Source: Chersky-806 sp036502405
GTDB lineage: Bacteria; Actinomycetota; Acidimicrobiia; IMCC26256; JAENVU01
Length of the DNA: 64,000 bases
Assembly: GCA_036502405.1 (NCBI GenBank)
Contig: DASXYP010000049.1
Span: 62,001-126,000 of the forward strand
Direction: 5' to 3'
The notes under the pieces were generated by a model. That model made no database searches, had not been told where the DNA came from, and saw only the letters and a program-made list of their open reading frames with translations. Shown in pieces: positions 17,633 through 26,868 of the stretch. Each line of letters starts with the position of its first letter. The stretch's first letter is position 1. The position numbers and the translations under genes were made by a program.

Positions 17633-18910
17633 ATGCCGTCCGTGGACCGGCTCGCCCGCGACCTCGCCGGCGCGGGCAACCCGCTCCCCCATGCGCTCCT
17701 GGTCGACGTCGCACGCGAAGCCATCCGGGTGCGGGACCCGGCGTCGGCACGTGCCGGAGCCGACCGCGCCCGTCGAACGCTCCTGCACCGGGTCGTCAAC
17801 GCGACGGGCGTCCTGCTCCACACCAACCTCGGACGGGCGCCCGGCTCCGAAGACCGCGTCGACGACATGGGGTACGTCAACCTCGAGATCGATCTCGAGA
17901 CCGGCCGCCGGGGGCGCCGGGGCGCGTCGGTGGCGACGCTGCTCCGGCTGCTGACGGGCGCCGAGGATGCGCTGGTCGTGAACAACGGCGCGGCCGCGAT
18001 CCTCCTCGTGCTGACCGCGCTCGCGGCGGGCTCGACCGTGGCGGTGAGCCGGGGACAGCTGGTCGAGATCGGCGGCGGGGTCCGCATCCCGGACGTGCTC
18101 GAGACGAGCGGTGCCCGGCTCGCGGAGGTGGGCACCACCAACATCACCCGCGCGGCGGACTTCGCCCGCGCGCTCCACGAGACGGCCGACGGCGTCGCGG
18201 CACTGCTCGTCGTGCACCAGGCCAACTTCGAGATGCGCGGGTTCGTCCGCCAGCCGGCGCTGAGCGAGCTGGTGTCGCTCGGCCGTCCGGTGATCGTGGA
18301 CCTCGGCTCGGGATTGCTCGACGCCACCACGCCGTGGCTCGAGGGCCCGACGCCGGGCTGGCTGGCGCACGAGCCGGCGGTCCGTCAGACGCTCGCGGGC
18401 GGAGCCGCGGTCGTCACGTTCTCGGGCGACAAGCTGCTCGGCGGCCCCCAGGCGGGCATCATCGCGGGAAGCCACGATCTCGTCGACGCCTGCCGTACCC
18501 ATGCCCTCGCCCGGGCGCTCCGGGCCGGTCGGGTCGCGCTCCGCCAGCTCCAGGACCTGCTGCTCGCCTACGCGGACCGGAACGCCACGGCGATCCCCTT
18601 CTGGAGGATGGCGACGGTGCCCTGCGCCGAGCTGCGGGCCCGCGCCGAGGCCGTCTCGGCCGCCACCGGGGCACGGGTCGTCGAGTGCCGCTCGGTGCCG
18701 GGTGGAGGAAGCGCCCCCGACGCCGAGATCGATTCCGTCGGTGTGTGCCTCCCCGGTGACGTGAGCGCCGCGTTGCGCGCCCAGGATCCACCCGTCATCG
18801 CTCGGGTGACCGACGGCACCACGGTCTGCGATCTCCGCACCGTCGACCCGGAGGACGACGCGCACCTGGCTGCGGCACTCGTCGCCGCGGCATCGAAGCC
18901 TGCTCCCTGA
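17633..18910 (+). CDS. selA: L-seryl-tRNA(Sec) selenium transferase
   Basis: This 425-residue PLP enzyme converts Ser-tRNA-Sec to Sec-tRNA-Sec using selenophosphate. The SelA N-terminal region RRTLLHRVVNATGVLLHTNLGRAP is clear, and the PLP lysine is in TFSGDKLLGGPQAG (Lys267 from the ATG at 17633). A length of 425 is slightly below the ~460 of E. coli SelA. It starts 33 bases after tRNA-Sec, and the formate dehydrogenase operon starts 63 bases after its stop. Confidence 0.95.
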   Translation: MPSVDRLARDLAGAGNPLPHALLVDVAREAIRVRDPASARAGADRARRTLLHRVVNATGVLLHTNLGRAPGSEDRVDDMGYVNLEIDLETGRRGRRGASVATLLRLLTGAEDALVVNNGAAAILLVLTALAAGSTVAVSRGQLVEIGGGVRIPDVLETSGARLAEVGTTNITRAADFARALHETADGVAALLVVHQANFEMRGFVRQPALSELVSLGRPVIVDLGSGLLDATTPWLEGPTPGWLAHEPAVRQTLAGGAAVVTFSGDKLLGGPQAGIIAGSHDLVDACRTHALARALRAGRVALRQLQDLLLAYADRNATAIPFWRMATVPCAELRARAEAVSAATGARVVECRSVPGGGSAPDAEIDSVGVCLPGDVSAALRAQDPPVIARVTDGTTVCDLRTVDPEDDAHLAAALVAAASKPAP

Positions 18911-18920
18911 CGGTCCCAAG

Positions 18921-18946
18921 GTTTGGAAGCGGATCCGTCCTGGGTA
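18921..18946 (+). promoter_or_regulatory. SigF-type promoter GGTTT-N17-GGGTA
   Basis: GTTT at 18921-18924 (preceded by G) and GGGTA at 18942-18946 are 17 bases apart, 27 bases before the formate dehydrogenase ATG. The spacing and the following GCGG are the same as in the promoter of the zinc ADH at 8893. Confidence 0.7.
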
Positions 18947-18973
18947 GCGGAGCGCCGACGAGGAGGCGTGGCG

Positions 18974-21900
18974 ATGGCATCAGAGATCGGCTCGTGGCCG
19001 GTGCTGCGGCAGCTCCGCGGTGGAGACCGCTCCGGCCGTGGTGCTGCGGTCAGGAGCCGCGCCACCGAGGAGATCCGACCGCGGGTGGCGGCCGCCACCG
19101 AGGTCGTGAAGTCCGTGTGCCCGTACTGCGCGGTCGGATGCGGACAGGACGTCTACGTCCGCGACGGGAAGGTCACGCAGATCGAAGGGGATCCTGACTC
19201 CCCCATCAGCCGCGGGCGGCTCTGCCCGAAGGGCTCCGCGTCGATGCAGCTGACGACCGGCCCGGCTCGCGAGTACCGCGTCAAGCACCGCCGGCCGCAC
19301 TCCATGGAATGGGAGGATCTCCCGCTCGAGACCGCGATGGACATGATCGCCGACCGGGTGATCGAGAGCCGCCGCAAGGGCTGGCAGTGGGAGCACGAGG
19401 GCAACCGGGTGCGCCGCACGCTGGGCTTCGCGCATCTCGGTGGGGCGACGCTCGACAACGAGGAGAACTACCTCATCAAGAAGCTGTTCACCGCCCTCGG
19501 CGCGATCCAGATCGAGAACCAGGCCCGCATATGACACAGCTCCACCGTCCCCGGTCTGGGGACATCGTTCGGGAGAGGTGGTGCGACGACGTTCCAGCAG
19601 GACCTGCAGAACAGCGACTGCATCGTCATCGAGGGCTCGAACATGGCGGAGTGCCATCCGGTCGGGTTCCAGTGGGTGATGGAGGCCAAGGCCCGTGGCG
19701 CGACCCTGATCCACGTCGATCCCCGCTTCACCCGGACGAGCGCGCTCGCCGACGTCCACGTGCCGATCCGTCCCGGCACGGACATCGCATTCCTCGGCGG
19801 CATCGTGAACTACGTGCTCGAGCACGACGCCTACTTCCATGATTACGTCGTTGCGTACACGAACGGCCCGGTGATCCTGCACGAGGACTTCTCCGACACC
19901 GAGGACCTTGACGGCGTGTTCTCGGGCTTCGACCCCGAGACCCGCTCGTACGACACGTCGACGTGGCAGTACGAAGGCTCGGACGTGCACCCGTCGGCGG
20001 GCGAGCGGGATCAGGGCGGCGGCCCGTCGAGCGGCGGCTCCAACGGGCTGAAGGCGGCCGCGCGCGGCGAGTCGTACGGATCGGGCGGCGCGTCCATCGG
20101 GACGACCGAGCCGCGGCGCGACGAGACCATGCAGCACCCGCAGTGCGCGTTCCAGGTGCTGAAGCGCCACTTCGCCCGGTACACCCCGGAGATGGTGGAA
20201 GAGATCTGCGGCATCCCTCCGGATCTCTTCGCGACGGTCTGCGAGACCGTGGCCCGCAACTCCGGTCGCGACCGCACCACCGCGTTCGCGTACGCGGTCG
20301 GGTGGACCCAGCACACCGTCGGGGTGCAGTACATCCGGACCGCCGCGATCCTCCAGACCCTGCTCGGCAACATCGGGCGGCCCGGCGGCGGGATCCTCGC
20401 GCTCCGCGGCCACGCCTCGATCCAGGGATCCACCGACATCCCGACCCTCTTCAACATCCTCCCCGGGTACATCCCGATGCCCCACGCCCATCAGGACGAG
20501 GACCTGGACACCTTCATCGAGGCCACCGCGGCGAAGAAGGGCTTCTGGGGCAACATGCGCGCCTACACCGTGAGCCTGCTCAAGGCGTACTTCGGCGACG
20601 CCGCCACGGCCGAGAACGACTTCTGCTTCGACCACCTGCCCCGCCTGACCGGCAGCCACAGCACCTACGAGACCGTCGTCAACCAGATCGACGGCACGTG
20701 CACCGGATACTTCGTGATGGGGGAGAACCCGGCGGTCGGCTCGGCGAACGCACGGATGCAGCGGTTCGGGATGGCAAAGCTCGACTGGCTGGTCGTCCGG
20801 GACTTCTCGCTCATCGAGAGCGCGACCTGGTGGAAGGACGGTCCGGAGATCGCGTCCGACGAGATGCGCACCGAGGACATCGGGACCGAGGTGTTCTTCC
20901 TCCCGGCCGCCGCACACACGGAGAAGGACGGCAGCTTCACCAACACCCAGCGCCTCCTGCAGTGGCATCACGCCGCGGTGGAACCCCAAGGCGACGCCCG
21001 CAGCGAGCTGTGGTTCATGTACCACCTCGGCCTGCGCATCCGCGAGCGGCTGGCCGCGTCCGACGATCCGATGGACCAACCGGTGCTCGACCTGACGTGG
21101 GACTACCCGACGAAGGGCAGGATCGGTGAGCCGGATGCCGAAGCGGTGCTCGCCGAGATCAACGGCCACGACCACGACGGCAACCCGTTGTCGGCGTACA
21201 CCGAGCTGGCCGACGACGGCTCCACGTCGTGCGGGTGCTGGATCTACTGCGGGTCCTACGCCGACGGCCACAACCAGCCGGCTCGACGCAAGCCGGGCAC
21301 CGAGCAGAGCTGGGTCGCGCCGGAGTGGGGATGGGCGTGGCCGGCGAACCGCCGGCTGCTCTACAACCGCGCGTCGGCCGATCCCGAAGGCAAGCCCTGG
21401 AGCGACCGCAAGGCGTACGTCTGGTGGGACGCCGATCGCGCGCAGTGGACCGGCCACGACGTGCCCGACTTCAAGCCGGACATGACGCCCGACCATGTGC
21501 CCCCACCCGACGCGACGGGACCGGACGCCCTCGGCGGGCGCGATCCGTTCATCATGCAGGCGGACGGCAAGGCGTGGCTCTTCGTTCCTGCCGGTCTCGT
21601 GGACGGGCCTCTGCCCACGCACTACGAACCTCAGGAGTCGCCCTTCCCGAACGCGCTCTACGGGTACGAGCACAACCCCACGCGGCAGATGGTCGGCCCG
21701 ACCGGTGGGCTCAACCTCTTCCATCCCGGCAGCGACGACCCCGCCAACGCGACGTTCCCGTTCGTCGCGTCGACCTACCGCCTCACCGAGCATCACACCG
21801 CCGGGGGGATGTCCCGCTGGCTGCCGTACCTCTCGGAGCTTCAACCGGAGATGTTCTGCGAGGTCTCACCCGAGCTCGCCGCCGAACGAGGGCTCGAGCA

Positions 21901-22231
21901 CCTGGGGTGGGCGACGATCGTCACCGCGCGCAGCGCGATCGAGGCACGCGTGCTGGTGACCGACCGGCTGCCGAGCCTGAACGTCGGCGGCCGCCGGATC
22001 CACCAGGTCGGCCTCCCGTACCACTGGGGTCCGAACGGCTATTCGACGGGCGACGCCGCGAACGAGCTGGCCCACCTCTCACTGGACCCGAACGTGCACA
22101 TCCAGGAGGTGAAGGCGTTCACCGTCGACGTACGCCCAGGGCGACGACCTCGGGGCGCCGAGCGCGTGGCCTTCGTCGAGGAGTACCGGCGGCGCGCGGG
22201 CATCACCGACGCGACCGGGCGGGAGACCTGA
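18974..22231 (+). CDS. fdhA: Formate dehydrogenase, catalytic alpha subunit, selenocysteine-containing
   Basis: Reading the TGA at 19532-19534 as selenocysteine gives one 1085-residue molybdopterin/tungstopterin oxidoreductase of the FdnG type. Cys49, Cys52, Cys56 (CPYCAVGC) and Cys84 (LCPKG) bind a [4Fe-4S] cluster. Sec187 would bind Mo or W; the flanks NQARI-U-HSSTV and later TSFGRGGATT match the E. coli CHGPT...TFGRGAMTN region. The frame stays open and homologous on both sides. No twin-arginine signal is visible, so the active site probably faces the cytoplasm. ATG 18974 follows AGGAGG. It is first in an operon with the iron-sulfur and NrfD subunits. Confidence 0.93.
19532..19563 (+). promoter_or_regulatory. 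Sec-UGA and bacterial SECIS hairpin
   Basis: The UGA at 19532-19534 is followed by a stem-loop at 19547-19563: GTCCCC-GGTCT-GGGGAC, six perfect GC-rich pairs. The loop GGUCU is the one recognised by E. coli SelB in fdhF, and the distance from UGA to the loop G is 18 bases, as I recall for fdhF. This is the element that directs SelB to insert selenocysteine. Confidence 0.88.
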
Positions 22232-22232
22232 G

Positions 22233-23084
22233 ATGGCGTGGAACCTCCGGCCCGACGGCGTGAGCGATCCCGCGAGCGCCGTCGGCTACGAATCGCCTCC
22301 CGGACGCGTCGGGTTCTTCACCGACACCAGCGTCTGCATCGGCTGCAAGGCGTGCGAGGTCGCGTGCAAGGAGTGGAACCACGTCCCCGAGGACGGGCTC
22401 AGGCTCACCGGCATGTCCTACGACAACACGGAGGGGCTCGGAGCTGACACCTGGCGCCACGTGGCGTTCATCGAGCAGCGCAAACCGCTCGGGGATCAGG
22501 AGCCGGGTCAGCGCGACGAGCTCCGATGGCTGATGTCGAGCGACGTGTGCAAGCACTGCACCCACGCCGCGTGCCTGGACGTCTGCCCGACCGGGTCGCT
22601 GTTCCGCACCGAGTTCGGCACCGTGGTCGTGCAGGAGGACATCTGCAACGGGTGTGGGTACTGCATCAGCGCGTGTCCGTTCGGCGTCATCGACCAGCGC
22701 CAGGATGACGGCCGCGCGTGGAAGTGCACCCTCTGCTACGACCGGCTGACCGTCGGCATGGAACCGGCATGCGCGAAGGCGTGCCCGACCGAGTCGATCC
22801 AGTTCGGCCCGCTCGACGAGCTGCGGGAGCGCGCGGCACACCGGGTCGAGCAGCTGCACGACGCCGGCGTCGCCGACGCCCGGCTCTACGGCCACGATCC
22901 GAACGACGGTGTGGGCGGCGACGGCGCGTTCTTCCTCCTGCTCGATGAGCCCGAGACCTACGGACTCCCACCCGACCCGGTCGTCACCACGCGAGACCTC
23001 CCGGCGATGTGGCGCAAGGTCGGGCTCGCGGCCCTCTCGCTGGCGGGCGCAACGTTGGTCGCGTTCGCCGGGCGACGCCCATGA
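22233..23084 (+). CDS. Formate dehydrogenase, iron-sulfur beta subunit
   Basis: The 283-residue ferredoxin-like protein carries four cysteine clusters: CIGCKACEVACKEWN, CKHCTHAACLDVCPTG, CNGCGYCISACPFG and CTLCYDRL...CAKACP. They fit four [4Fe-4S] clusters that pass electrons from the alpha subunit. A single hydrophobic helix near the C-terminus (VGLAALSLAGATLVAFAG) could anchor it, as in FdnH. It starts one base after the alpha-subunit stop and its own stop overlaps the next ATG (ATGA). Confidence 0.93.
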   Translation: MAWNLRPDGVSDPASAVGYESPPGRVGFFTDTSVCIGCKACEVACKEWNHVPEDGLRLTGMSYDNTEGLGADTWRHVAFIEQRKPLGDQEPGQRDELRWLMSSDVCKHCTHAACLDVCPTGSLFRTEFGTVVVQEDICNGCGYCISACPFGVIDQRQDDGRAWKCTLCYDRLTVGMEPACAKACPTESIQFGPLDELRERAAHRVEQLHDAGVADARLYGHDPNDGVGGDGAFFLLLDEPETYGLPPDPVVTTRDLPAMWRKVGLAALSLAGATLVAFAGRRP

Positions 23085-24100
23085 GCTCGGAGGTCACGAA
23101 GGACGGGATGCAGGGCCGGCGCCCCGGGCGTGACGCGACCGTCGGCACCGATGCCGGACGCGGGCGGCGACGCAAGCGCGGCGGCGAGCAGCCGGTCGTC
23201 CCCGATGCCGAGTTCTCCTCCTACTACGGCCTGCCGGTGCTCAACGCGCCGGTCTGGCACAGCCGCGAGATCGCGGGCTACTTCTTCCTCGGCGGCTTGT
23301 CCGGTGCCTCGTCCCTCCTCGCGGCCGGCGCCCAGCTGACCGGTCGCCCCGCGCTCGCGAGCCGGGCCAAGATCGTGGCGAGCGCGGCCATCGCGCTCGG
23401 TGGCGTCGCGCTGGTCAAGGATTTGGGCCGACCGTCGCGCTTCGTCAACATGCTCCGGGTGCTGAAGCCGACGTCGCCGATGAGCGTCGGCTCCTGGCTG
23501 CTCGCGGCGTACGGACCGACGACCGCGGTCGCCGCGGCGGCGGCGTTGACCCATCGAGGTCGAAGGGCCGGCACGGCGGCGACCGCGGCGACCGCGGTGC
23601 TCGGTCCGCTCGTCGCGACCTACACCGCCGCGCTCGTCGGTGACACCGCGGTACCGGCCTGGCACGAAGGTCACCGGGAGCTGCCGTTCGTGTTCGCCGG
23701 CTCCAGCGCGACCGCTGCGGGCGGGATCGGGCTCGTGTGCGCACCGCTCGCACAGGCGGCACCGGCGCGGCGGCTCGCGCTGGTCGGTGCGGCGCTCGAG
23801 GCGTTCGCCGCGCGCACGATGCAGCGGCGTGCGGGACTCGTCGGCGAGCCCTACCGGCAAGGCCGCGCCGGCCGGCTGATGAAGCTCGGCCAGCTCCTGA
23901 CTGCGATCGGCCTCGTCGCGGCGTTCGCGGGACGCCGCCGACGGGTCGCGACGATCGGGGCGGGGCTGGCGCTCACGGCCGCTTCCGCGGTGACCCGCTT
24001 CGGGATCTTCGAGGCCGGCCGCCAGTCGGTTGCGGACCCGCGCTACGTCGTCGAGCCGCAACGGTCGCGCTGCGCCGATGCAGCCGACCGCGCCGGTTGA
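23081..24100 (+). CDS. NrfD/PsrC-type membrane subunit of the formate dehydrogenase
   Basis: This 339-residue polytopic protein has about eight hydrophobic helices and the NrfD hallmark DLGRPSRFVNMLRVLKPTSPMSVGSW. Such subunits anchor the complex and exchange electrons with menaquinone in place of the b-type cytochrome FdnI. The first ~55 residues are Arg/Gly-rich and cytoplasmic. ATG 23081 overlaps the beta-subunit stop. The complex would thus feed formate electrons to the quinone pool. Confidence 0.88.
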   Translation: MSSEVTKDGMQGRRPGRDATVGTDAGRGRRRKRGGEQPVVPDAEFSSYYGLPVLNAPVWHSREIAGYFFLGGLSGASSLLAAGAQLTGRPALASRAKIVASAAIALGGVALVKDLGRPSRFVNMLRVLKPTSPMSVGSWLLAAYGPTTAVAAAAALTHRGRRAGTAATAATAVLGPLVATYTAALVGDTAVPAWHEGHRELPFVFAGSSATAAGGIGLVCAPLAQAAPARRLALVGAALEAFAARTMQRRAGLVGEPYRQGRAGRLMKLGQLLTAIGLVAAFAGRRRRVATIGAGLALTAASAVTRFGIFEAGRQSVADPRYVVEPQRSRCADAADRAG

Positions 24101-24305
24101 CGAGTTCGTCCGTTTGAGACGCCGCTGCACCGCGGCGTCGGCGAAGTCAACCCGTTCGGGGGGTGGCTCCACGTTGCGAAGACGCGGGCGTGCGCGCCAG
24201 GGTGAAAGGAGGTTCAGCAGCCAGCCGAAGTCCGAACGTGTCCGCACCCGTCGGAGGTTCCGCTTGGCCTCGCTCCGCCCCGTCATCAGCGCCCCGGCGC
24301 CCAGG

Positions 24306-24680
24306 ATGCGCGCGGTCCCACGGTTCGCCGACCGGCGACGAAAGAGCGCGACCTGGCCGTGTCCGCACCCGTCGACGTTCTCGATCCTCGTGGTGTTCGA
24401 GCTGCACGACATCGTGCTCCAGCTGAGCGGCGAGCTCGACATCGCCAGCACCGTGCATCTCGACAAATGCGTGCAGGTCGCCCTCGACGAACACCCTCGC
24501 CGGCTGATCGTCGACGCATCGGGGCTCGAGTTCGCGGACGTCGTCGGGCTGGGATGCCTCCTGCGCACGTGCCGGAAGGCCGAGCGCGTCAACGCCGAGG
24601 TGGTGCTGGCGTCCCCGAACGCATTGCTGCGACGGTTGATCGACGCGGCAGGCGTCGCGAACCGCTTCCGGATCCGCTGA
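24306..24680 (+). CDS. STAS-domain protein, anti-sigma factor antagonist-like
   Basis: The last ~95 residues form a STAS domain (VLQLSGELDIASTVHLDKCVQVAL, then LIVDASGLEFADVVGLGCLLRTCRKAE). Relatives such as SpoIIAA and RsbV bind anti-sigma kinases and release SigB/SigF-type factors. In those proteins a Ser in DSSG is phosphorylated to switch binding off; here the motif is DVVG, so the phospho-site is missing. The start is uncertain (ATG 24306 gives 124 residues). It sits among genes with SigF-like promoters. Confidence 0.75.
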   Translation: MRAVPRFADRRRKSATWPCPHPSTFSILVVFELHDIVLQLSGELDIASTVHLDKCVQVALDEHPRRLIVDASGLEFADVVGLGCLLRTCRKAERVNAEVVLASPNALLRRLIDAAGVANRFRIR

Positions 24681-24694
24681 TCGACCCACCGCGT

Positions 24695-24718
24695 GTTTCT
24701 CCCGCGAGCCTTTGGGCA
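24695..24718 (+). promoter_or_regulatory. SigF-like promoter variant GTTT-N15-GGGCA
   Basis: GTTT at 24695-24698 and GGGCA at 24714-24718 are 15 bases apart; one base of the -10 box differs from GGGTA. It ends 11 bases before the ATG at 24730 of a tiny membrane protein. Confidence 0.4.
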
Positions 24719-24729
24719 TGGTTGTCAGC

Positions 24730-24804
24730 ATGTATATCGGAGTTGGAACCCTGGTCGTCATCCTCATCATCGTCGCCATCATCTACTTCGCTCGGCGTGC
24801 GTAG
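24730..24804 (+). CDS. Tiny single-helix membrane peptide
   Basis: The 24-residue product begins MYIGVGTLVVILIIVAII, one hydrophobic helix, and ends YFARRA, a positive inside tail. An in-frame ATG at 24718 would add four residues but lies inside the putative -10 box. There is no ribosome site, so a near-leaderless message is likely. Similar short peptides are common in actinobacterial genomes as far as I recall; function unknown. Confidence 0.5.
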   Translation: MYIGVGTLVVILIIVAIIYFARRA

Positions 24805-24878
24805 CGGTTCCGACGCCGCCGGTGCGGCGCGGACACATCGACCGGTCGTTCCGTCGAGCAACCTTCGCCGGATGGCCG

Positions 24879-26024
24879 ATGCGCGACTCTGAAGCACCGA
24901 TGACCCTCGGCGCGGAAGAGGAGTTCTTCGTCGTCGACGTCGAGAGCAGAGAGCTGGCCGGTTCGAACCCGCTCATGGAGGTCGCCGGGCAGAGGTTCGG
25001 CAGCTCGGTGACCCCCGAGCTCAACCTGTGTCAGATCGAGATCGCCTCGAAGGTCTGCTCCGGGCTCGACGAGCTCGGAGCGGATCTTCGCCGGTTGCGG
25101 CAAGGCCTCGCCGAGGCCGGCGCGCCACTCGGCCTCGGGATCGCTGCGGCCGGCACCCACCCGTTCTCGCCGTGGGGCGATCAGGAGGTCAACCGCCAGC
25201 ACGACCGCTACGCCCAGATGGAACACCGGTTCCAGATCGTCGCCCGCCAACAGGTGATCTGCGGGTGCCACATCCACATCGGCTTCGACGATCCCGAGCT
25301 GGCGGTGGCAACGATGAACCGTGCGCGGCCATGGCTTCCCATCCTGCTCGCGCTCTCCGCGAACTCACCGTTCTGGAGTGGTCACGACACCGGCTTCCAG
25401 AGCTACCGCACGGAGGTATGGCAACGCTGGCCGACGGCCGGGTTCGGTCCGGTGCTCGAGTCCCGGGCCCACTTCGACGAGATCATCGCCGAGCTCCAGG
25501 CCATCGAAGCGATCGAGGACGGCACGCATCTCTACTGGTACATGCGACCGTCATCGCGGTACCCAACCGTCGAGTTCCGGATCTGCGATGTTCCTCTGCT
25601 CGAGGAGGACACCGTGACACTCGCCGGGCTCGTACGGGCGCTCGCCTGGTCGTGTCGCCGGGACGCGCTCTGCGACCGACCGCTGCCACGGCGAGACACG
25701 CAGACCCTCGAGGCCGCGATGTGGCAGGCCGCGCGCCATGGCGTGCGCGGCAAGCTGGTCGACCCGGCCCGACCTCGGCTCGCGCCGGCGATCGAGCTCG
25801 TCGAACAGCTGCTGGACTTCGTCGCCGATGGGCTCGAGGCGCACGGCGACCAGTCCACGGTCAGGCGCGCGGTCGCGGCCATCCTCGAACGAGGGACCGG
25901 TGCCGATCTCCAGCTGGCGGTGTTCGCCGGCGCCGGGACCATGGAAGCCGTCGTCGACGCGATCGTGGCCCGGACTGCGAACGCCGCCCCCACCGAGCCA
26001 AGGGTCGGAGCACATGCCCGGTGA
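24879..26024 (+). CDS. GCS2/YbdK-type carboxylate-amine ligase
   Basis: The 381-residue protein belongs to the glutamate-cysteine ligase 2 family: it starts MTLGAEEEFFVVD and has LCQIEIASKVC, HIHIGFDDPE and TVEFRICDVP, the Glu and His positions used for ATP and metal binding. YbdK-type members ligate glutamate to cysteine or another amine. ATG 24879 gives MRDSEAP before the family core; ATG 24900 is an alternative. The exact amine is not known. Confidence 0.85.
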   Translation: MRDSEAPMTLGAEEEFFVVDVESRELAGSNPLMEVAGQRFGSSVTPELNLCQIEIASKVCSGLDELGADLRRLRQGLAEAGAPLGLGIAAAGTHPFSPWGDQEVNRQHDRYAQMEHRFQIVARQQVICGCHIHIGFDDPELAVATMNRARPWLPILLALSANSPFWSGHDTGFQSYRTEVWQRWPTAGFGPVLESRAHFDEIIAELQAIEAIEDGTHLYWYMRPSSRYPTVEFRICDVPLLEEDTVTLAGLVRALAWSCRRDALCDRPLPRRDTQTLEAAMWQAARHGVRGKLVDPARPRLAPAIELVEQLLDFVADGLEAHGDQSTVRRAVAAILERGTGADLQLAVFAGAGTMEAVVDAIVARTANAAPTEPRVGAHAR

Positions 26025-26171
26025 CGAAGCCTCGGATCCCGAGCAGGCACCCGCGGCAGTCCACGCACGCACGCTCGAACCGATCCTCCAACGAACGAGC
26101 GAGCGCGGTTGCTCGGGTCATCCCCGGGGCATCGGTGCCCGAACGTCGGATCACTGAGGAGCACTGCGCCC

Positions 26172-26786
26172 ATGCCGGAACCGCTCACCTACTTCGGCCT
26201 GAACTGCACGCTCAAGCGCTCACCGAGCGAGTCGAGCACGGAGGTGCTCCTGTCGGAGATCACCCGGCGCCTCGACGAGCGTGGAGCGCAGGGCAGCTCC
26301 GAGCGAGTCGTCGACCACGATGTCCGGTTCGGCATCTCGTCCGATGAAGGTGGGGGCGACGGCTGGCCCGCGCTTCGCCGCAAGATCCTCGACGCCGATG
26401 TGTTCGTGCTCGCGACGCCGATCTGGATGGGCCATCCCTCGAGCGTGGCGCAGATGGTCCTCGAGCGCGTCGACGCGTTCCTCAGCGAGGAAGACGATCT
26501 CGGCCGCCCCATCGCCTATGACCGCGTCGCGACCGTCGGCGTCGTGGGCAACGAGGATGGTGCACACCACGTGGGCGCCGAGCTGTTCCAAGGCCTCGAC
26601 GACGTCGGGTTCACGATCCCGGCCGGCGGGATGACGTACTGGGTCGGCGAGGCCATGCATCAGACCGACTTCAAGGACCTCTCACCGTTGCCCGAGAAGA
26701 CGCTGGAGACCGCTGACCAGATGGTGGACAACGCGCTGCATCTCGCCTCACTGCTCCGCGCCGACCCGTACCCGAAGCGGTCGTGA
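26172..26786 (+). CDS. Flavodoxin-like NAD(P)H-dependent oxidoreductase
   Basis: The 204-residue protein has the flavodoxin fold of NADPH:FMN/quinone reductases: GLNCTLKRSPSESSTEVLL near the N-terminus (phosphate-binding loop), DADVFVLATPIWMGHPSSVAQ in the middle and VGNEDGAHHVGAELFQGL later. It would bind FMN and reduce quinones or a similar acceptor. ATG 26172 begins the family core exactly. It stands alone. Confidence 0.85.
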   Translation: MPEPLTYFGLNCTLKRSPSESSTEVLLSEITRRLDERGAQGSSERVVDHDVRFGISSDEGGGDGWPALRRKILDADVFVLATPIWMGHPSSVAQMVLERVDAFLSEEDDLGRPIAYDRVATVGVVGNEDGAHHVGAELFQGLDDVGFTIPAGGMTYWVGEAMHQTDFKDLSPLPEKTLETADQMVDNALHLASLLRADPYPKRS

Positions 26787-26868
26787 GCCAGACCCTCGCC
26801 ACCGCGTGTGATCGGCACTGAGCACTCCCCTTCCCCCGCACGCCAAACCGTGGGCCGATGACCACGAG

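Noticed and set aside
19532..19534. TGA as a nonsense mutation making fdhA a pseudogene
   Set aside because: Homology continues in the same frame, a SECIS hairpin follows, and all four sel genes are adjacent.
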